From Cannabis sativa (taxonomy: Eukaryota > Streptophyta > Magnoliopsida > Rosales > Cannabaceae), in NCBI RefSeq assembly GCF_029168945.1, contig NC_083604.1, positions 74,292,211 through 74,356,210 on the forward strand: a DNA stretch of 64,000 nt, read 5' to 3'. Positions 45,606-56,889 of the stretch are shown here, piece by piece. Under the pieces are notes generated by a model. It searched no databases. It saw nothing but the letters and a program-made list of their open reading frames with translations, and was not told the DNA's origin. The translations under genes were made by a program, and so were the position numbers. Each line of letters begins with the position of its first letter. Position 1 is the first letter of the stretch.

Positions 45606-45970
45606 GGCTAATTAAGATTTTTTTTCCTCTGAACTTTAATATGTACCAAATCATGCCTCCTGAACTATTAAGATTGTTGAATTTACTGACTTTTGTCTAA
45701 TTTCATTCAATTTTACTATTTCAGTGATTGTTTATGTACTAAACCATGCTCCCCTTGATATCTACCAAATCATATCCTTCGAACTTTAACATGTACTAAA
45801 TTATGCCCCCTGAACTTTCATCCATGTTAGATTTTTTTTTACTAAAATTGGAAAAAGTCCTTAAATCCAACAATCTCAATAGTTCAAGGCGCATTTTTAA
45901 CGACCTTAAAAGTTCAGGGGGCATGATTTGGTACATGTTGAAGTTTAGGTGGCCAAAATCCTAATTAACC
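45606..45970. mobile_element. GGCTAATTAGGATTTT MITE, copy 2
   Basis: Starts GGCTAATTAAGATTTT and ends AAAATCCTAATTAACC. Flanked by TTTCAAAAT (45597-45605) and TTTTAAAAT (45971-45979), 8 of 9 identical, which fits a 9-bp Mutator-like duplication. Internal TTACTATTTCAGTGATTGTT is shared with copy 1. Confidence 0.82.
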
Positions 45971-47036
45971 TTTTAAAATTGTTGTCATCACCGTATCTCA
46001 CTTATAGATGACATTATATTTAAAGTCGTTATGTTATCTTTTTTCTTTTAAAGAGGTTATGTTATCAATATATCTTACTTATAGTTGTCACTATATTCTC
46101 AATAAGTTTGCCCTATATACATAAAGTACAATTATAATAATGAAATAAAGATGAAGAGAAAGTATGAACAAATGGATATAATTTGATGGTCCAAATTGAA
46201 TTTTTGAAATCAAAAAGGAAAATTTGACATGAAAAAAAAAAATAAGATGGAGAAAAAAAAATATGTATATAACAAACATATGTATGGTTATGATGGTTAG
46301 ATTGAGATGTATGGAGAGAGTGTGTGAGTAAATGGAGAAAAAATTCTGTAATAAAACAATATAATAACACAACTTAATATAATTTGTTGCAAAAATAATA
46401 AAACAAAAGAATTACACCATGTACAAAAATTAAGAACAATGTGAAAGCATCCATATTGACATATTGTATTTAGGGCTTTTTTCATAAATGTATAACAAAA
46501 ACAACATAATTACAAAAAATATGAAAAAAAAAATTATTTTAAAAACTTATATATTTTGAAAACTTATTACATGAAACCATACATTTTAATCATTAAATAA
46601 TGAACTATGTTTATTAAAACTCAAAATAAACAATTTCGTAAAATTAATTAAACAGTTTTATAAAAATAAACAAGTTAATTTTTTTTATTAAAAGATAAAT
46701 GTTTATTATCTATTTTAGTATGAATTATTATAATTTAATAAGATTTTCTTAATAAAATACAATATCAAAATTATAAACATTAATGTATATAAATATAAAT
46801 CAATACTTAAAATAACTAAAAATAAACATGACACATAGAGTGATATAATAAACATATCTGAATATTATTATTTTGTTTATTAAATTAGTATGTTTAATAA
46901 ATAGAAACAAAATTAACATATATATACAAAGTATTTTATATTATTAGTATGTTTATTATAATTGTAAACATAAAAATAGACATAGACAATTTATACTATT
47001 CTAAAATAAGTATATATTTTTTTTCTATTGTTTCTT
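45971..47036. other. AT-rich intergenic, no gene
   Basis: Very AT-rich. Several overlapping frames between 46091 and 46485 are hydrophobic by composition only (Phe, Ile and Tyr codons from T-rich DNA) and match no family I know. Confidence 0.6.
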
Positions 47037-47345
47037 GTGACAGTCAGTAGTCCCGTGATCCGTAAGGGGAAACACCGGGTAAGCTGTGCAATTCCACACC
47101 GCCTGGAGAAGGTCAAGTATGATGATTCTGAGGTTATGTAGGTATGGGACTACACAGTTGAAGAGAGCTTAAATGGATTGATTGGTACTACCTATATCAA
47201 CAAGGTGCATCTTGTTTTTCGGTAGCCCATCTCGAAAGAACTTCATAGTTAAGCGTGCTTGACTTGGAGCAATTTCAGGATGGGTGACCTCCTGGGATGT
47301 TTTCTCAGGAAGCGTGCGAGTGAGGACAAAGCGTGCGATTTAATT
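47037..47345 (+). repeat. 5S rRNA-derived repeat (Cassandra-like LTR), best copy
   Basis: The 3' half carries the internal 5S polymerase III promoter boxes almost unchanged: box A AGTTAAGCGTGCTTG (about 47251-47265) and box C GGATGGGTGACCTCCTGGGA (about 47279-47298). The intermediate element between them is not conserved. The 5' half (TCCCGTGATCCGTAAGGGGA, GTGCAATTCCACACCGCCTG, GTAGGTATGGGACTACACAG) is not 5S sequence. This composite is typical of Cassandra-type TRIM LTRs. Copies at 10907-11190 and 35195-35320 are more decayed. Only one LTR is visible, so this is a solo or truncated copy. Confidence 0.8.
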
Positions 47346-47879
47346 AATTAGTATGTAAATATTATTATTTTTAGCCACCACGTCACCGTTTCATACTTCT
47401 CTTTATATATTGATTGATTTATTTATTTGTATTAAAAGAATAATAATGATACGAGATATTATAGTTTTGATTAATAATTACATAATTAAATTATCAAAAG
47501 TTAGAATAAATTTTAATTAAAAATTAGAAAAAATGAGAAAAAAGAATAAGTATTTTAAAGTGATTTTAAATCATGTCACCGTCTCATATTTCTCTATTAT
47601 ATATATATATTGATTGATTGATTATATAATTGAAATTTTTTGATCTCTATATAATATATTTTTTAATATTGTATTTAGACCTTTTTTTATATGATAGAAT
47701 TTTAATTATTTTTTTATTGTTTAATTGAATTAAAGTTCAATTTAAAACAAGATTTAAATTTGTATTTGATGTTTTCTTCTTGTTGTGGAAATCTTATTTA
47801 TCTATAATAGGTTTACTTGAAAATAACATTATGTAGTTTTTGATATGTACATGAAAAAATCAGCTACAATCAACACATT
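47346..47879. other. AT-rich intergenic
   Basis: No gene or repeat boundary is recognised. Composition is strongly AT. Confidence 0.5.
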
Positions 47880-48215
47880 TTTTTAAGAGAGAAAATAATG
47901 AAGTTTCAAAATATAATGTGTCACCTATAGATATTGATCATGTAAATTTTGAAAACCACTCTCTAAAATCTTCAAAACTTGACATTAGAGAAGGATTTGA
48001 TATCAATTCATTAGAGCGTGATCCTGGACTACGCCCCACCAAAATAATAATATCCACTCAAGATGCGTGACGAAGTTCGTAGAGCTTATATTAAAGCTAG
48101 TCCATATCAGATTATACTTTCTAGCTATCAACAATCAGAGAAAGCACATTCATGTAGTTTTTAGTCATCCTGGTTTAAGCTATTTCCATCGTGGTTGGAA
48201 TACTCTCATAATGTA
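47880..48215 (+). pseudogene. hAT-type transposase remnant (TTF / zinc-finger MYM-like N terminus)
   Basis: In shifting frames the plus strand gives DINSLERDPGLRPT, then AYIKASPYQIILS and HSCSF-SSWFKLFPSWLEYS-like sequence. This is the order found in the TTF-type zinc-finger N terminus of plant hAT-related transposases (often annotated zinc finger MYM-type protein 1-like). Frameshifts separate each block and the rest of the protein is absent. A short fragment, not a gene. Confidence 0.65.
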
Positions 48216-49082
<867 letters not shown>

Positions 49083-49735
49083 GGTATCAGAGTTAGTCCA
49101 ATATTGTTAATGTGTGGAAATAAATTGTCATATATAAGATGAATGGATTACTCTTCCTATTGTCAATTAGTTTTGAGATGGAGCATCATTCATCTTAGCC
49201 TCCTCATTCATTCTTTTTCATGTCAAATTTTAATATGCTATCAGAGTCACTTATGATTCATTGTGAGCTCAAAGTATGCTGGTCCAAGAAAACAAGCTAT
49301 AAAATAGCCATTTGTGATCTGTTGTGAGCCCAAAGTACCGCCGATTTAAAAAGACGAGTCAAACTTAAAAACTTTCGCTATCTCCCTTTTAATAACCTCT
49401 ATTCAAGACCTTTCGACCAATGTGTGCCAGTTTTCAGTTTTAGAGTCTTTTACTTATTTCAAAGTCTACAAATTTCCTAATATTTGATCTTGTGATCAGA
49501 TTCTTTCAAATGTCATGTTTGGTCCTGTGGTCTCTTAAAAGTCGTTCGTTATATCCACATTTTCTAAGCCCAAATGTGAGGAGGATGTAATAGAGTTAGT
49601 CTCACATTGTTAAATGTGTGGAAATAAATTATCATATATAAGATGAATGGGCTACTTTTTTTTTGTCAATTAATTTTGAGATGAAACCTCATTCATCTTA
49701 ACCTCGCTTATTCACTTTTATCCTAAATTATAGCA
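49083..49735 (+). mobile_element. TRIM-like element with short LTRs
   Basis: Two direct repeats of about 150 bp (about 49083-49236 and 49586-49735) share AGAGTTAGTC, TGTGTGGAAATAAATT, TCATATATAAGATGAATGG, TTTTGAGATG and CTCATTCATCTTA. Directly after the first comes TGCTATCAGAGTC, a close variant of the tRNA-Met primer site. Directly before the second comes GTGAGGAGGA, a purine tract. The interior is about 350 bp and non-coding. This is the layout of a terminal-repeat retrotransposon in miniature. LTR ends are approximate and no target duplication was confirmed. Confidence 0.65.
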
Positions 49736-50509
49736 AAAGGATTGGAGAAAAAATCTTCAACATGTGATCCCTGTTTTACATAAATATATATAATATACCG
49801 ATACATATACATTTTAAACTTGTAAAAATTATATGAATATATATTATGAGTAGTGCTACTGTCAATCTTCTATTACAATCTTTTAGTCAATCTCCGTGCT
49901 CAAACATACATGCATGCCGAAATATTTTTTTTCAAATTTTTTTCATGGCGATGTTCGTTATACTTACAACATTATCCTTGTAAAATTTTGAAATTTTTTA
50001 AATATTTTACATTACCGAAAAACATGTTTGAAGTTTTTTAAATGCGCGTGGTGAACTGAAATATCAAAAACTCTATTTTTGGTATCCTAAACTATTAAAA
50101 AATTTACAAAGATGATACTGTAACTATAACGAATACTAATATGAAAAAAAAAAATATTTGACATATAATTTTAGATGTAAAAATTGACTAAAAATTAAAA
50201 TTAGTATTTCTCTATATATTATGATTCTATTATTTAGTTGTTGCAATTTTGTCTCTAGCTAGCTAGTATTGATAATTACCTAGAGAAAATAGGAAGAAAA
50301 AAATCTTGAAATACACGAATTTTGGTGGGATTAACTTGTCATTAATTGTACATATTTAATAATTTTTATTAGGATATAGCTTGTAAATAAAAGAATGACG
50401 TAGTTTTTGTTTATTTAATTATTTATATATTATAATGTATAATTTGGCTTGAGCTATATAGTCTCAAGTAGTTAACGTACTGCTTGCACGCTATACATAT
50501 TTATATAGA
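49736..50509. other. AT-rich intergenic
   Basis: No gene or repeat boundary is recognised. Confidence 0.5.
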
Positions 50510-50540
50510 CTAGTAAAAAGTTACGTGCGAGGCACGTATA
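50510..50540 (-). mobile_element. Helitron-like 3' terminus
   Basis: Read on the minus strand: a hairpin ACGTGC-CTC-GCACGT (50537-50523), about 9 nt, then CTAG followed by T. A short GC hairpin shortly before CTAG/CTRR is the 3' signature of Helitrons, which move by rolling-circle replication. The 5' end (TC) was not located, so element length is unknown. Confidence 0.5.
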
Positions 50541-53112
50541 CTAAATTTTATGCTAGTCTTTTTCTACGTTATTAAAAAGTGATACAATTAAAAATTAAAA
50601 AAAATATTATTAGTTATTAGGTTCAATATCATTACCTTGTGTTCATTTTTAAGGAAAAAAAAATATTTATGAAATAATAATTTGTTGCAACGCGAGTACA
50701 GGCAAAATTTAGAAAATATAGCATTTATTAGTACAGTATTGACAATTTCAACAGTAAATTAACTGATTGTATACTTTTTTGTCTGCTAACATTAAGTTTT
50801 TGATATTTGAGTGGTGAACTCTTATTCCGCTTTTCAAATTTTTTTAACACTCTCATTTTATTCTTCCAACTTTCTGTAGTTGGAGTGATGTCCTTAATTA
50901 TTGTATATAGTGTAGTCATTTATTCACCTATTTTCAAATAAAACAATAGATATACAAAATAAAATTAAATATAACTAAGCTCATATTAAAATCAATCTCA
51001 CCTTTCAATATAGTAAAAGGTTTTTAAATTGATTCATTCTCACTTAATAATAATTGTGACAGACCTAACGAATAATAATATTATGTTCCCTAATAACAAA
51101 ATAGGAATCCACCAAACAACATTATGAAAATTTATTCCAGGTATAATTATATAAATCTATTACTCATTGAAGTCTATAAGAAACTCTAAAAAGCTCACAA
51201 TACGAAATTTCACATCAAAAATCTAAAAATGATCAACTATGTAGCAGGAATAATAATACAATAACCATAATTGCCTAGTCATATACAGTCTTAAAACTTA
51301 AAAGAGTGGCATTATTCATTCAAGTTTCGACTAAGTGTTTCTGAGTTTGAGTTATAATATTGTGTCCTGTGTTTATGTCCAAATATTATGTGTCTCTGGC
51401 TAATCTAGTGAAGAAGATTGAAGTTTTGATTCTCAATAAATAGAATGAATATAAGTGTATACTTTGTAGTAGGTCATTATTGTGTCATTTTTAAGTTAAT
51501 GTGTCAACTTGAAAATAATTCATTTAATAAACAGAATGGAGTCAATCTAAAAATATTTTTCTACCTTAATAAGTAGAGCTATAGAAAACAAACTCAGTAA
51601 CTTTTTGAGTGTTAAACAATTGTAAATGGTTATAAATTCAGAGTAAGTAAGTTGTGTGTGGCAACTGGTTAAAGAAGCCGAAATTGAGGTTTATGATTAG
51701 AAAGTAAAAGCACCGCTAGAACTTTCCTTTGTTTGAAGTAATAGTATAATAACTAATATTTTTAATTACATATTAATAATTAATTCAAGATGAACTTTTC
51801 AAAGTATTTTTAAAACATCGTGGGATATATAAATGCAATACTTTTGCATCTTTAGCAATATATATATAATATATAAATAGTAGTAAATTCTTATTTAATT
51901 TTTAATTGTATCATGGCATAAAATTTAATATATAGCTTTTTACTTACCGTGCATGGTCGACACCTCAATTGAATAGAGTTCTATTCAATTAGTTTCTGTT
52001 TTTCGTGTCTTGATTTTAGATTTTAAGAAATTAATATTTTTCTTTGGACCTTGACCACTTAATCTATGATCGTATAGTTTTAGAATAAAATTCTTATATG
52101 ATCGTAGATGTATATTTATGGTATTGTTTATTAATAATTAAGATATCAAATTAAATATTTTAAACCATGAATTTCTCATAAACTATTTTATTTTTATTAA
52201 TAAATCATTTTATTTTTAATATAAATATACATCTACGATCATAAACTATATTCGGTTCCCTACTCATCCTTCCAACCTCAATTATCTCTTTGTGATTTAC
52301 AACTAATTTTGTCATTTTTTTTCACCTACAAAATTAAATTTATTTAAAAATCCACCGCATATATATCTATTATCAAACTGTACATATATACAAAGGCTTG
52401 ATTAGTTTAAAATTCAAAAAAGTTTTATGTTTCTGAAAATTTAAAAGATGAGTCCACACGAAATTTTTTGATTGGTTGGTAGTTTTAAAAAATCTGTTTG
52501 GTTTGGTTTCTACTTTTTAATTTTTAAAATTGTATTTTCAAAATTAATAAACTATTTTATTTTTATTAATAAATCATTTTATTTTTAATATAAATAAAAA
52601 GTCACCCATGAATTTCTCCTGTTATATAGGCACACTTTATATAGAATATAAATAATTATATAATATTCTTCGCTTTTATTTATTTATATATATCACAATT
52701 GGTATTCTTTTTTTTTTCCTCTCTCAATGCGATTCTTTGAGTGTGTTTACTGAGAATATTTAATGCTTAATAATTTCTTCTCATTCTTTCTTAGTTTACT
52801 ATGATTTTGAACTACATTTGTGTTTTTGCCACTTTTTCTGTTCATTGTGATCTTGAACCACAATGAATTATTCTAAATAATATAAATAAAATAGACGATT
52901 ATTTTATATATATATATATTTTTAATTTCTAGAGTTATAGTTGTGATTATATATAGAGTTGAAATATGCTAAATATCAATTCAAATATTAATAGAATTTG
53001 TTTTATTATTATTTTATTATATATATAAATAATATTTTATTATTTTACCCATAAATTTCTCATAAACCAAGAATTTTAGTTATATAGGCACACTTTATAT
53101 AGAATAGATATA
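50541..53112. other. AT-rich intergenic, no gene
   Basis: Contains duplicated phrases, for example TTATATAGGCACACTTTATATAGAAT at about 52621 and 53082, and AACTATTTTATTTTTATTAATAAATCA at about 52182 and 52550. This suggests overlapping or duplicated transposon copies. No coding sequence. Confidence 0.5.
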
Positions 53113-53145
53113 CTAGATGAGAGTTATGTGGCGAGCCACGTAAAT
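53113..53145 (-). mobile_element. Second Helitron-like 3' terminus
   Basis: On the minus strand a hairpin GTGGC-TC-GCCAC is followed after about 11 nt (ATAACTCTCAT) by CTAG, the same layout as at 50510. The spacing and sequence around both hairpins are similar (CACGTAACTTTTTACTAG versus CACATAACTCTCATCTAG), so they are probably one family. Confidence 0.5.
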
Positions 53146-54202
53146 ATTAGTTTTATATAAATTCTAGTGATTTTTGTTTAAGAATTCAGTAACTAAGCAA
53201 CGACAACAACAATAGTAGATAGATCTATTTAAGTTTTTTATATTTGTAAAGATTATAAATCTAAACTTTTAATTTTCTTGATTTGAGATTTTGAATTGTT
53301 CTGATTTATTTGTTTATGAATTTATTGAAATACTTGAATATTTATTTGTTCTGATTTTGAATTGTTCTGATTTATTCATACTTGAATATTTATATTGATG
53401 ATTGTTAATAAAATTAGTCTGTAGCTTTATGTTTCTAGAAAAAAAAGTATTTTTTAATATAGAATTTAAATTTTATATTGATAATTGTTAATGAAATTAG
53501 TCTGTAGCTTTATGTTTCTAGAAAAAAAAAGGTATTATTTTATATAGAGTTTAAATTTAAATTTATATAAACATATTTATTTTTAAAAAGAGTAATCCAC
53601 CAAAAAAAATCGCATAAATATAAAAAAAAAATATCAAAATTTGGAGATATACGGTTTTTTTTAATTTAAAAAAAGATGGTTTAATTTTTTGGATTAATTA
53701 TTGGGTTTATTTGTTAACGGGAGATTAAACCTAAATATTATTCTGTTAAACCAAGAAATGCCGTTAGATATGCACTTTTAAGTATTTATTATTATTAGGA
53801 AACAAAGTCATATTTACAATATTAAGTATTTAAAAGGAATAACGAAGAATAATCTAGAGCTGTTTACATGCCAAATGAAACGAAGGGAACTATAAGATAA
53901 TAAAAATTTATTGAATGATTTTTTTAGTGTCTTTTTAATTAGTTATTAATAATTACAACAAAAACAAAATATAATACCAACATATATGGAGGGAGGTAAG
54001 GGATAAGAGCCTAAAATATAAAAATATATAATTCAACCAAACGTGTACATTTGACCAGAGAAAGAAATTAATAACCCCGAAATGACTTAATTAAAATTTA
54101 AAACTGAACCCACTCCCATAATTACCTTGAAGACCTATATATTTTCTATTTTTTTAATACTAATACAATAGAAAATAAAAGATATACAGTACTTCTTGCA
54201 CC
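53146..54202. other. Upstream region of patatin-like gene 3
   Basis: AT-rich, with a direct duplication of TAGTCTGTAGCTTTATGTTTC (about 53418 and 53499) spaced by about 80 bp. No coding sequence. Repeat block A seen upstream of genes 1 and 2 was not noticed here. Confidence 0.5.
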
Positions 54203-54210
54203 TATAAATA
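54203..54210 (+). promoter_or_regulatory. TATA box of patatin-like gene 3
   Basis: TATAAATA in ACCTATAAATATGAG, 107 bp upstream of the ATG at 54317, the same spacing as in genes 1 and 2. A CT-rich tract (CCCTCTCTCTCT) lies in the leader at about 54277. Confidence 0.8.
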
Positions 54211-54316
54211 TGAGTAACATTTGATATGGTATATCTCACAACTCAAAAGCTAGTTTCTCTCCTTGCAACGTTAAATCCCTCTCTCTCTATATATATACAA
54301 AATTAATTACTGAAAA

Positions 54317-56889
54317 ATGGCCACAGACTCAAGCATTGAAGCACCAAAGTATGGAAGGCTCATCACAATCCTAAGTCTTGATGGAGGAGGAATTAGAGGA
54401 ATCATTCCTGCTGTTCTTCTCGAATACCTTGAATCTCAACTTCAAGTAATATATATATATAAATACTTGCACCTTTTGTTTAAATAATTAATTAAATTAT
54501 TAATATCATGTGCACAAAGACGTAATATTAATATAATTGTAATTAATTTAGGTACTGGATGGTCCAGAGGCACGTCTTGCAGATTACTTTGATGTAATAT
54601 CAGGTACTAGCACAGGGGGTCTTATTACAGCAATGTTATCAGCCCCCAATTCCCAAAAACGCCCTTTGTATTCTGCTAAAGAAATTGTACCATTTTACCT
54701 CGAGCACTCTCCAAAAATTTTCCCTCAATCAAGGTATATAATAATTATAACTTCCTTCTTATATATTATATATAAGTTAATTTTGTCAATTTAATTTTAG
54801 TATGTACTAAATCATGATTTTTCTGGCTGTTAAAAATTCTTCTTGAACTATTAAGATTATTAAATTTAAGGACTTTTAGACTAAATTATGCTCCCCAGAC
54901 TTTGATATATACCAAATTATGCCCCTCAAATTTTGATATGCACTAAATCATGGCTCCTGAACTTTTATCTACAGTAGACTTTTTTTTTTTTAACTAAAAT
55001 TGGACAAAATCCTTAAATTCAACTATCTTAATATATAGTTCAAGAACATTTTTAACAACCTAATAAATAAATGTCATGATTTGATATATGTAAAAGTTGA
55101 GGGTAAAAATCTTAATATTAACCTTATATATATGTTATGTATTGATGAAATATTTTTAATTAATTATATATGTTCAGGGGCATATTTGGTTCAATTATTG
55201 GTTCGGTGCAAGATGCTACAGGACCAAAATATGATGGAAAATATCTTCATAGCTTGGTCCAGAAACTGTTGGGGACAACAAGGTTGCATGAAACTTTGAC
55301 TAACGTAGTCATTCCTGCTTTCGATATCAAGAAGCTCCAACCTACTATATTTTCCTCTTATCTGGTAAACTTGGATAAAGATTTTCATTATTTTTTCCTA
55401 TAAATTTAATCACACATACCAACCAGGGCCGGCCCTGAAAATATATGGGCCCAAGACAACCCATGACCTTGGACTTTATGCCATCCACTTCAACCAACTA
55501 AGCTATAAATATTTATTGTTTATAATACACTTAAATTTTACTTAAATAAAAGCCTAATAATTTTTTTTATTTTTTTTATTTCGGGCCCCCAGAAAGTGTG
55601 GACCCTAGGCACGGGCCTAGCCCGCCTATGCCTAGGGTCGGCCCTGATACCAACCACAATATTTATCCAATTAACAAATTACAAATATATAAAAAAAATT
55701 ACAAATTAATGTATTTAAATAGGCTCCAGCGAATTCAGCTCTAGATGCTCGTCTAGCAGACATTGCGATATCCACGTCAGCAGCCCCAACATACCTTCCT
55801 TCTCATTATTTTACTAACCAAGATAAGGAGGGAAAGACTGAAGAATTTCATCTCATTGATGGTGGTGTGGCTGTTAATAATCCGGTAATTAATTATTTAA
55901 TTAATAAATAAATAAGCCAATATTGTAATTATTATTAATAACCTACCTACTAATTATTTACCTTAATTTAATATATAGATTGTTTTGTAACACGTGTTTT
56001 TTTGTTTTCTTGGTCAGTCTTTCGTTGCAATAAGTGAAATAACGAAACAAATAGCGCAAAACAATTTGAGTTTTGACCCAAATACTAAGCCATTGGATTA
56101 CACACGTTTTCTAGTGATATCATTGGGAACAGGTTCGAACAAGACTGAACAAAAGTACAATGCTAAACTTTCTGCCACGTGGGGGCCTTTGTCTTGGATT
56201 TATTACAATGGATCCACTCCTATTATCGATGTTTTCTCTGAAGCAAGTGTTGATATGGTTAACTATCACAACACTGTGTTTTTCAATGCCTTAGGTTCTG
56301 ATGGTAATCATCTAAGAATTGATGTAAGTTTATTAATCCTTAATTAAATTAATTACATTTTTTTGTCTTATTACTAATCATAATAATATCATTTGTTTTA
56401 TCTAATTAAATATATGAAATTAGAGTTAGTCAGATTTCGATTATAGGCTAATTAAAATACAGTAGCTGTTTCTATTTAATGCTTAATGATGATGATGATA
56501 TTGATATATATATATATATTGTATGTATATAGGATGACACATTGACAGGGGATTTATCATCGGTTGATATATCAACAAAATCCAACTTAAATAATCTAGT
56601 GGAAGTGGGGAAGAAACTACTCAAAAAACCACTTTCTCGCATTAATATGGCCACCGGTCTTTACGAACCAATTCCAAACACCACCCATACCAATGAAGAT
56701 GAACTAAAAAGGTTTAATTATATATAGAGATATTGTTATTGTTATACTAATACATATATAATTTTTAATTAAAAGTAACAACATTTTTATTATGAATTAA
56801 TTAAATGATCGATATGGTTTTGTTACAGGTTTGCACAAATACTTTCGGAGGAAAAGAGGCTCCGAAAATCTAATGCAAAAACCGCTTAG
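54317..56889 (+). CDS. Patatin-like lipid acyl hydrolase 3 (pPLA-II type), 7 exons
   Basis: Exons: 54317-54445, 54552-54733, 55178-55364, 55723-55884, 56018-56323, 56533-56711, 56829-56889. They join in frame to 1206 nt (401 aa); exons 2 and 3 have exactly the same lengths as in genes 1 and 2. Oxyanion loop DGGGIRG (residues 22-28), nucleophile elbow GTSTG with Ser63, catalytic Asp212 in DGG. No signal peptide ([20 protein letters not shown]), so cytosolic or membrane-associated. As in its paralogues, expected activity is acyl hydrolysis of phospho- and galactolipids. Differences: a slightly shorter N terminus, [12 protein letters not shown] instead of [12 protein letters not shown], and an extra Thr-His-Thr in the loop before the last intron. 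It ends in [13 protein letters not shown]. Introns 2 and 3 carry MITEs. It lies about 33 kb beyond gene 2. The frame looks intact. Confidence 0.93.
54777..55135. mobile_element. GGCTAATTAGGATTTT-family MITE in intron 2 of gene 3
   Basis: Degenerate copy with TATGTACTAAATCATG, AAGGACTTTTAGACTAAATT, ATGCTCCCCAGACTTTGATA and AATCTTAATATTAACCT. It fills most of intron 2 but spares the splice sites. The left end is poorly preserved. Confidence 0.65.
55424..55646. mobile_element. hAT-like MITE (223 bp) in intron 3 of gene 3
   Basis: Begins CAGGGCCGGCCCTG (itself a 14-bp palindrome) and ends GGGTCGGCCCTG. A perfect 8-bp direct repeat ATACCAAC flanks it at 55416-55423 and 55647-55654. GGGCCC-type blocks lie at both ends. 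The 8-bp duplication and CAG...CTG ends fit hAT. Its GC-rich ends contrast with the AT-rich intron. Confidence 0.93.

Noticed and set aside
46091..46485. Hydrophobic open frames that could suggest a membrane protein
   Set aside because: Phe/Ile/Tyr-rich by T-rich composition alone, overlapping in several frames; no start context or homology.
47037..47345. Functional 5S rRNA gene
   Set aside because: Box A and box C match, but the 5' half and intermediate element are not 5S; it is a repeat-embedded derivative.
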